This document shows, in pieces, positions 57,679 through 64,000 of a stretch of 64,000 nucleotides of DNA. How positions within the stretch are numbered: position 1 is the stretch's first letter; each line of letters begins with the position of its first letter. The position numbers and the translations under genes were made by a program. The notes under the pieces were generated by a model. The model was not told the DNA's origin and searched no databases. It worked only from the letters and a program-made list of their open reading frames with translations. The DNA comes from Guillardia theta CCMP2712. Lineage: Eukaryota; Cryptophyceae; Pyrenomonadales; Geminigeraceae. The DNA lies in the NCBI RefSeq assembly GCF_000315625.1, contig NW_005434635.1:989-64988 (forward strand), written 5' to 3'.

Positions 57679-59440
57679 TCATCCCAGATGCTTCTCGTCC
57701 ATGCCGAAGTAGAGGGGTTCGTCCGGAGGCCCAGCATGCCCGAAGTAGGGGGAGAGGGCGATGCTGCTGGCGTTGAAGCCCTTGTCCAGCAGGTCCATGC
57801 TGACTGTTCGATAGTTGAGCTGCTGCAGGAGCTTCGCATCGTCCTCCCTGACTGTCACCCCGGACCTGCCGATGTTGGAGATCCTTGAGACGGCAGGAGC
57901 GACCATGTGGGGCGTGCAGGAGGGCTGGCAGGGGAGGAGCTGCCGCGTCTGGATGAGGTGGTAGATGCTCCAGTCCCAGCCGTCTCGGAAGTCGAGGAAG
58001 TCACTGTTGAGGATGGAATGGAAGACGCTGCGGTTGAAGGCGAGGCCCGTGTTGACGAACCACTTCACCCTGCACGCCTTCCTCTCGTCCTCCTCCTTCT
58101 CCTCCCGCTCGCAGCCGAACTTGAGGTAGACCCCCCAGCAGCCGTCGCAGCGATCGCGAATCTTCAGCAGAGCTTGCAGCGTCAGGAGAGCGTCCGGGGT
58201 GGGCACGTGGTCTTCCTCGAGGAGCAGGACGTCTCGCTTGTAGTCGCTGAGCTCGGGGAGCATTGAGAAGACAGCGCGGAGGAGGAAGATCCAGTGCTCC
58301 TTAATGACCAGCACGCCGTCCGAGCCCCTTCCCCCGACGCCTCCGATGGCTGGCTCGGTGGAGGGATGGAAGAAAATTCGGAGGGTGCAGAAGTCGACGG
58401 AGAGGAGCACGTCGAAGATCTCCTGTGAGGGCTTGTCGAGGCTGACGATCAGAAGCACGTCGTGAATGCCTCGCACCCTCCGCAGAGCGTTGAGGACGGA
58501 AGAAAGATAGTTGGGCCTGTCGTAGACGTACATGGCGATGGGAATGAAGAAGTTCTTCCCCCCCTTCCATGAGAAGCTGGTCGGCAGCTTGTTGAAGATG
58601 TATGGGGAATGCTGATTCCAGATCTCCTGCAGGTAGCGGTGAGGAGAGGAGGAGAAAGAAAGTAGAGAAAGAGGAGGAGCAGTGGAAGAGAGGAGAATAG
58701 GAGAGGAGGAGAGGCTAGCCGAGGAGGAAGGGAGAAAGCAGAAGATTATAGACACGCGAGGAGAACTACACGGAGAAGCAAGAGGTACCTGAAGCGCCCG
58801 CAGGGGACGGTTTCTTTCTTCTTGCTCATTCAACTGAGACGGGCAGAACTGCTGGATGACTCTCTTGAGCATGGCCTGGTCACGTCCTCGGGTCAGGCTG
58901 GAGCAGGAGCGAGCAGGAGCACCTTGCTCTTGGAGTGGTCGACGGTCTTCCTGCCCGCCACCTCCAGGCTCTTCCGCTCGCTGCTCCTCCTCAGCGAGTC
59001 CTGCAAGGTCGAGATGCTCAACTTGTCGTGAAGAATCCTGCTCTGCAGCGGTCAAATCCAAAATCGAGGGAAGTAGACGGGGAGGAGAGAAGAGAGAGGA
59101 GGAGGAGAGAAGAGAGAGGAGGAGAGAAGAGAGAAGAGAAGGGGACAGGTAGGGAGGGGAGGACAGGGGAGGAGGGTAATGGGAGAGCGAAGAGAAAGTA
59201 TAGCATATCGATGTGATTGAGAACCTCACAGAGAAACAGGATGGAAAAAACTTCACCTGCCCACGTTTGTCCTCAAATCTTCTCTTCCAGCCTATCCGTT
59301 GCGGTGGTCAAGAGTCTGCAAGTACACGTGTTTCACCTTACCCATCGCCCGAGAATCTCTTTGTATGAGTTGTCGACAAGTCGAATCGCGTCAAGGGTTG
59401 TGCTGTTGAAGCAATCTCCATAACCCTCTCTCACTGCCAT
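57679..59440 (-). CDS. MGAT2-like N-acetylglucosaminyltransferase
   Basis: Secure exons are 59042-58923, 58875-58789 and 58626-57679. Candidate 5' exons lie at about 59254-59220 and 59440-59340, but they were not fully resolved. The last exon carries the GT16-type fold: IPIAMYVYDRPNYLSSVLNA, VLLIVSLDKPSQE, VDFCTLRIFF, LLLEEDHVPTPDALLTLQAL (metal-binding acidic motif EEDH), VNTGLAFNRSVF and DGWDWSIYHLIQT. These match GlcNAc-transferase II, which adds the second GlcNAc arm to N-glycans in the Golgi. An insert of acidic residues (EREEKEEDERK) breaks the domain. The N-terminal part is helical (LKRVIQQFCPSQ) and presumably the stem. A membrane anchor should lie in the unresolved 5' part. Confidence 0.82.
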
Positions 59441-59681
59441 AATTGAAGAAATCTCACGTGATAGTTCGATTCGACAGACCGATCACTTCGTGCGAAGTGG
59501 CTTCTTTGACAAACACCACGAGCAATCTCTTGTACATCCAGAGAGGATAACCCTGAAGAATGTGTCGGTCAGGTCAGTATTCCTTTGTCTCTTCTCCATC
59601 AATTTCACCATCATTCTTTATACAGTCGACTCAACCACCCTGTTTACCCACCTCCTCTTCCTCTTTAGCATGAACAGCATC

Positions 59682-59786
59682 ATCTCCATCTCCATCTCCA
59701 TCTCCATCTCCATCTCCTCCTCCTCCTCCTCCTCCTCCTCCTCCTCCTCCTCATCATCATCATCATCATCATCAACCCTCCCCTTC

Positions 59787-59835
<49 letters not shown>

Positions 59836-59875
59836 TCATCATCATCATCATCATCAACCCCCCCCTTCCTCCTCG

Positions 59876-59907
<32 letters not shown>

Positions 59908-59908
59908 T
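59682..59908. repeat. Compound trinucleotide/hexanucleotide microsatellite
   Basis: Runs of atctcc, tcc, atc, gtc/cgt, atc, then a cccccctt break and another atc run. It spans about 225 bp of pure simple sequence between two minus-strand genes. In some frames it reads as Ser, Val, Met or Thr homopolymers, which are artefacts. Confidence 0.9.
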
Positions 59909-59970
59909 ACAACCTTTGAGTCTGGACATCTGCCAACAGTGGAAGAGCTTGACTGGCTCGTCAGGAGTCG

Positions 59971-61878
59971 AGGCATCTCATCGAGACATCTCGAGTGTTG
60001 GATCATGTCGGACAGAGAGTGTATCAGCTGTTCTCTGACGCTCTGCTCGGAACTCCTCCTGAGTCACAGCTGTCAGTCTCCTTGCTTCCTCTTTGTCAAG
60101 ATACTTCTTCATCGTCTTGAACTCGTCGCTGTCCTTCAGCAGCTGTTCAAGGCCCTCGACGTCCATGTCGCCCACTAGCAGGTGGTCTGTGTAGCTTGCC
60201 AAGCCCCTGTGATGTGGTCAGTTTTGAGCGCATTACGATGGCGAAAATGAAAGAGAGAGGAGGGAGAGGAAGAAGAAGTTGGCAAGGGAGGACGGTGAGG
60301 AAAAGGAGGAGGAGGAGGGGAAGTTGAAAAATCAAAGAGCACAGCAAAAGCATTGCAACAAGTTCGAACCCAGGATCAGCTTCTCTTCTCAGAATCGTGA
60401 GATAAGCGTGCTTCACATGATCTTCGATGCTCGCCCTCATCTCTTGGATCCCCTGAAGGTATCAAACCTCCCCATCAGCTCCTTGACGCCTCCACCAGCT
60501 CGCCGCTCACCTTCCTCATCTCCTCCTCATCTCCCTTTCTGCCTCTTGATCTCCCTCCCATCAGTTGCCCCTGGCGTGCCCACCACCATTATCAGCCATC
60601 CCAGCATCGCTTGTATATGCAGCAACTACCATCAACTCTGCAGCATCAACCCCAAACATGACGAGCAGGTAAGAAACTCCTGCAGCCGACACTCTCAGTC
60701 CTGCCCCTCAACGTCTTCCGCTACCTCCACAGAGCCTCCCTCCTTGACCACAGGCGATCCTGTTGAGCCCGTCCTCCCTGGAGCAGGTGGGAGAGAGGAC
60801 ACGAGGAACGGATCCGTCCGATAGGCAGAAGAACAACTTCTTGTCATGCAGGCAGACCTCACCCGGGCCTCTGCCGCCGTGGCGCTCGCAGGCTCTCGCT
60901 CCTCCCTCTGCAAACTTCACGCAGTCAAGCTCTCCTCCTGGCAGTAGCAGAAGAGGTACGTTGTGTCTCCTAACACCTGAGATCGCCCTGGGATCGAGCA
61001 GCTCCTGTGACAGCCTGAGGTCCTCCGACCCGTCCAGACCCTCAACAATCCTCCTCGCCATCATCAGCGCTACTGCTGCCAGACCCCGACACACGACCCT
61101 CTCTGCAGCGGATGGCACTGCTGCTGGGGAGGAACAGGCTGAAAGCTCAGGTCCGCTCCAGTTCCCACCTGGAAGCAACCACTGCGTCCAAGGGCACTGT
61201 CAACAAACCCGAACACACGCGAGCATGTGTACGTGCCTGGAGCAGGGGAGGAGGAAGAGGAGCTGCTTCTTCTACTTGCCTTGCGACCTCATCCCCATGG
61301 ATGTCCTTGTAGGCCTGCATCACTTGCCCTGCCGCCGTGACCTGAAAGTGGAAACAACCGACGGCATCATGGAAAGAGGACGATGTCAAGGAGGGAGGAG
61401 GGAGGGAGGTGGGAGGGAAGGGGAAGGAAAAGGAAAGAAACTGGGGAGGGAGGAGGAGGAGGGAGGAGGGAGGAGGGAGGAAGCGGAGAGGGAGCGGAGA
61501 GGGAGGAGCGAGCGAGCGAGCGAAAGAGGAGGAAGAGGTTCGTTGACTTGGTTTACCAGGAGAGATGTTGGAGTCTTGACTCGTCGTGGATTTATAGTCT
61601 GAAAAGTCTTCCCCGTCACCTTCATATGAGCAAGTGCTTGTCACGATACCAGTACCGGCGCTTTCATAGCAACGTCTTCCTGTGAGGGAGTCATGGGAAG
61701 GTGCTTGGAGAGAAGAACATGACTCACCGCATGGCGAGGAGCAGGAGATAGCGTGCTGGTCAACAGCTGCTGCTTCTGACATTTTCAACCAGTCCGTCAA
61801 GTCCGTCAGGCCCTTACCGGAGGAGAGTTCCGCATGTTCCTGTCGTCGACCGACTCGCTCAATCTTGTCCACAGCCAA
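59971..61878 (-). CDS. Multi-exon gene with DUF4214-like module (model approximate)
   Basis: Candidate first exon 61878 to about 61566 (VGRRQEHAEL, ISCSSPCGESC, ending at a GTAAAC donor). Later pieces are a short exon with TAAGQVMQAYKDIHGDEVAR (about 61342-61289, with a possible GC donor GCAAGT), a helical exon with LAAVALMMARRIVEGLDG and LRLSQELLDPRAIS (about 61105-60978), an exon with MVVAAYTSDAGMADNG (about 60641-60595), and a C-terminal pair joined across 60371-60208. The last join reads YLTILRREADPGGLASYTDH and LEQLLKDSDEF, which fits DUF4214, a domain found with glycosyltransferases and secreted proteins. Not all joins were verified. Function is unknown; proximity to the MGAT2-like gene is suggestive only. 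Confidence 0.45.
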
Positions 61879-63157
61879 AGGTTGATCGTCAACACCAAAA
61901 CGCTCCCTTGGTTGTTACAGGAAGTCACTAGTGATAGTTTTGAAAACTCGGCACTGGTGCCCTTCACAGCAAAAGCGATCATTACCTGCTATCAGTAGTG
62001 GGAGAATCTTCTTTGCAAGAGAATTGGATGAAGCATTGGATCTTCTCCTAGAGCTCCCTTGGACAGAGAGCATTCTTATTCCGATGGCTTCGGGCTCGGG
62101 GAGAAGACCAGTTCTCCGGTCTCACAGCGAAGCTAGAGATGGGGGGAAAGCCTTCCTCTGACGCCATGCATTCTCGCTCTTTGAAGACATGTGGATGGTA
62201 TTATCACGTGATCGACAATATCATTCCCTTCTGCTTCCTCTCAGGCCTCATCTCCTTCTCATCGCAGCATCTTGAGCATGTTCTCTCTGCAGGCGAAAAC
62301 ATACAAGGGACTGGATAAGCGTGTTATTGCAGCCGGAGGCCCCGCCGGGCGGCGGCCCTCCGCCCGCCCGGCCGGGTTGGCGCTGGCAACTTGATTTGAC
62401 TGATCGCTGAGTAAATGATCGCCGGCCGGGCGGCCCGACGCTCCGGTCCCGGCGAGGCCGATTGTTCGTCGGCCCTGAGTAAGGGCCTGACTCATTTTCA
62501 CGGCCGTCGGACCGTGCCCCTGCAACACTGATGGCATGATTGCATGATGTGGCACAGTCGGATGATCGCATCATAAGTGGAGCCGCTGGAATAGCACTGC
62601 GATCACTCTAACTTAGGCGCATGCTCTTCGGAAGTTCCATGCCCAATTTTGCCGTTCGAGAAATTCTCGCTATGAAGTGATGATCAGGGGATCATCATGA
62701 AGTTACCACCGTACGGTACTGTTGCTCACCGGGTGTGTGGATCGCACTCTACTACTTCTGTTCCGCCGCTGCCACTGCTGCCACGGTTTAGAGTATTGTC
62801 GATGATTAACAGTGTTGTAAATATGATATCCATATGAGAACCCCAGGTGATGTTCTTGTCCCTGGACTCAGCGGCTATCGCTTAATTCTACTGCCCAGTT
62901 GAAGCGAAAGGTTGTTCGACACCTTCCGATGCTCAGATATGTTCGTGCTGGAATACAGCCAGCGACATAAGGAACCAAAAACATGAAAACCAAGTCATTA
63001 CACTGATATGCTGCAACTATCACAGTTTATTGCACTTTAAACATTGTAACAAGCAGCAAGTTAACCTTGCGCGTCCATGATCCACCATACACTACACGGT
63101 ACTGTCCAAGAAACAACTGCGAACAGACTGCTATCTTTCCAGGAAAGACGCTCACGT
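61879..63157. promoter_or_regulatory. Long spacer with GC-rich island
   Basis: The spacer lies between the start of the DUF4214 gene (-) and the 3' end of carbonic anhydrase (-). 62333-62515 is a GC-rich island (ggccccgccgggcggcggcc) with gagtaagggcctgactca near 62476. The remaining sequence has no recognised gene; 61930-62160 holds a short ORF without family similarity. Confidence 0.4.
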
Positions 63158-64000
63158 TCACTTCTTGATGGCCTCCTCGAGAACCTTGCGGTTCTGAGCA
63201 ACCTCAGCGTTGCTGGACTCGTCGTACCTCATTCCGAAGGGATCCTCCATGCCCTCAGGGAACCAGTTGATCTTCTTCAACTCACCAGTGCCGGTCTCGT
63301 ACACGCAGGCGTGGATGCGAGGAGTGCTGTAGGGCTGAGTGGGCTTGGTCATCTTGAGGCGGTTCTGCACAATGGCGAGCTGGTAGACGTTCATGCAGGA
63401 CTCCATGACGTTGAGCTCGACGAGCTTCCTCTTGCGCTGCTCCTCGTCCGGAATGGCATCCAAGACGTCAGCGTGCGCACGGTAAACGTTGCGGACGTGG
63501 GAGATCCAGTTCTCGAGAGGGCTGGCATAGTTCTCCTTGTTGAGAGCGATGTTGATGCCCTCGCAGGAGTAGTGTCCGCAGACGATGATGTGCTGGACCT
63601 CCAAGTAGTCAACAGCGTACTGGAGGGCACTCATCAAGTTCACATCGAAGGGAAGCACGATGTTGGCCATGTTGCGGCAGACGAAGACTTCACCGGGCTC
63701 AGCACCGATGATCTCGTTAGCGGCAACACGGGAGTCAGCAGAGCCGATCCAGAAGACCTCGGGCTTGTGGACGCTTCCGAGCCTGTCGAAGAACTTGGGG
63801 TCCTTGGCCTTCTTTGCCTGAATCCACTTCTTGTTGGCTTCGAAGAGAGGAGCAACGATGTCTGCCTTGGACTGCATGCGAAGGCCACCAGCAACACTGG
63901 AGGTGCTGGAGCGGAGGCGGGGAGCAACCATGGCCTTGCCCATTGAGGCTCCGGGAGCAACAAAGGCGGAGACAGCATCGAAGCTGCAGGAAAGAGCAAG
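63158..64000 (-). CDS. Plastid beta-carbonic anhydrase with Cys-to-Ser zinc ligand (5' end off window)
   Basis: The reading frame is open from 64000 to the stop at 63158, giving 280 residues. The start is beyond the window. The upstream part reads hydrophobic LALSCSFDAVSA then FVAPGAS, a classic complex-plastid import motif. The mature part matches beta-carbonic anhydrase: KADIVAPLFEANKKW, EVFWIGSADSRVAANEI, EVFVCRNMAN, SALQYAVDYLEVQHIIVCGH, then YSCEG. The enzyme interconverts CO2 and bicarbonate. The family uses Cys-x-Asp-x-Arg plus His-x2-Cys. Here the first Cys is Ser (codon TCT), while Asp, Arg, His and the second Cys remain. Length and the rest of the fold are normal. Confidence 0.93.
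   Translation of the reverse strand, partial: LALSCSFDAVSAFVAPGASMGKAMVAPRLRSSTSSVAGGLRMQSKADIVAPLFEANKKWIQAKKAKDPKFFDRLGSVHKPEVFWIGSADSRVAANEIIGAEPGEVFVCRNMANIVLPFDVNLMSALQYAVDYLEVQHIIVCGHYSCEGINIALNKENYASPLENWISHVRNVYRAHADVLDAIPDEEQRKRKLVELNVMESCMNVYQLAIVQNRLKMTKPTQPYSTPRIHACVYETGTGELKKINWFPEGMEDPFGMRYDESSNAEVAQNRKVLEEAIKK

Noticed and set aside
59490-60038. 182-codon open frame with Ser, Val and His homopolymers
   Set aside because: It is produced by the trinucleotide microsatellites and has no non-repetitive coding signal.

Overview
This is a eukaryotic nuclear window. Almost every gene is split by GT-AG introns, most of them only 42-67 nt long, and genes are packed on both strands with frequent head-to-head pairs. 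Several proteins carry a two-part presequence: a signal peptide followed directly by Phe, as in A-FVAP, A-FIAF, G-FVPT, A-FQGS and A-FMAP. That layout is typical of organisms with a complex red-algal plastid. A candidate periplastid-targeted NAC-beta, a plastid beta-carbonic anhydrase, a thylakoid TL29 peroxidase homologue and a violaxanthin de-epoxidase relative, next to ciliary genes, fit a cryptophyte such as Guillardia theta best. The species is an inference. No rRNA, tRNA, CRISPR array or transposon was recognised.

Layout. 1-2957 (-): an EGF-like protein whose 270-nt exon is tandemly duplicated. 3595-6459 (+): BBS9. 6592-9016 (-): ABCB half transporter. 9585-11374: a convergent pair of related single-pass membrane proteins. 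12242-16609: URI-type prefoldin, plastid YqgF, plastid PrmA and a mini PDZ protein. 16767-22183 (-): a coiled-coil protein and a copine with an added WW domain. 22553-25621 (+): polycystin-like channel. 26121-27560 (+): TL29. 27930-32516 (-): a 1189-residue protein ending in an arginine-type ADP-ribosyltransferase domain. 33409-36039 (+): malic enzyme. 36448-40435 (+): secreted EF-hand protein. 41052-42904: Qc-SNARE and an unknown small protein. 44764-47964 (+): VDE-like lipocalin. 48100-48951 (-): RWP-RK factor. 50089-52149: a three-repeat secreted protein and a plastid PDZ protein. 52759-55010 (+): VPS9 Rab5 GEF. 56279-57403 (+): NAC-beta with a secretory leader. 57679-61878 (-): MGAT2-like transferase and a DUF4214-like protein. 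63158-64000 (-): plastid beta-carbonic anhydrase, open at the window edge.

Two kinds of gene-free block lie next to 5' ends. One is very GC-rich and carries ACTGAGTCA-type elements. The other is rich in GTAGGGTA/TACCCTAC. They look like two promoter classes.

Exon coordinates were read by hand from splice consensus, phase and family conservation. They are best supported for BBS9, copine, TL29, the ADP-ribosyltransferase, malic enzyme, the SNARE and the VPS9 gene. They are weakest at the 5' ends of the VDE-like and MGAT2-like genes and throughout the DUF4214 gene.
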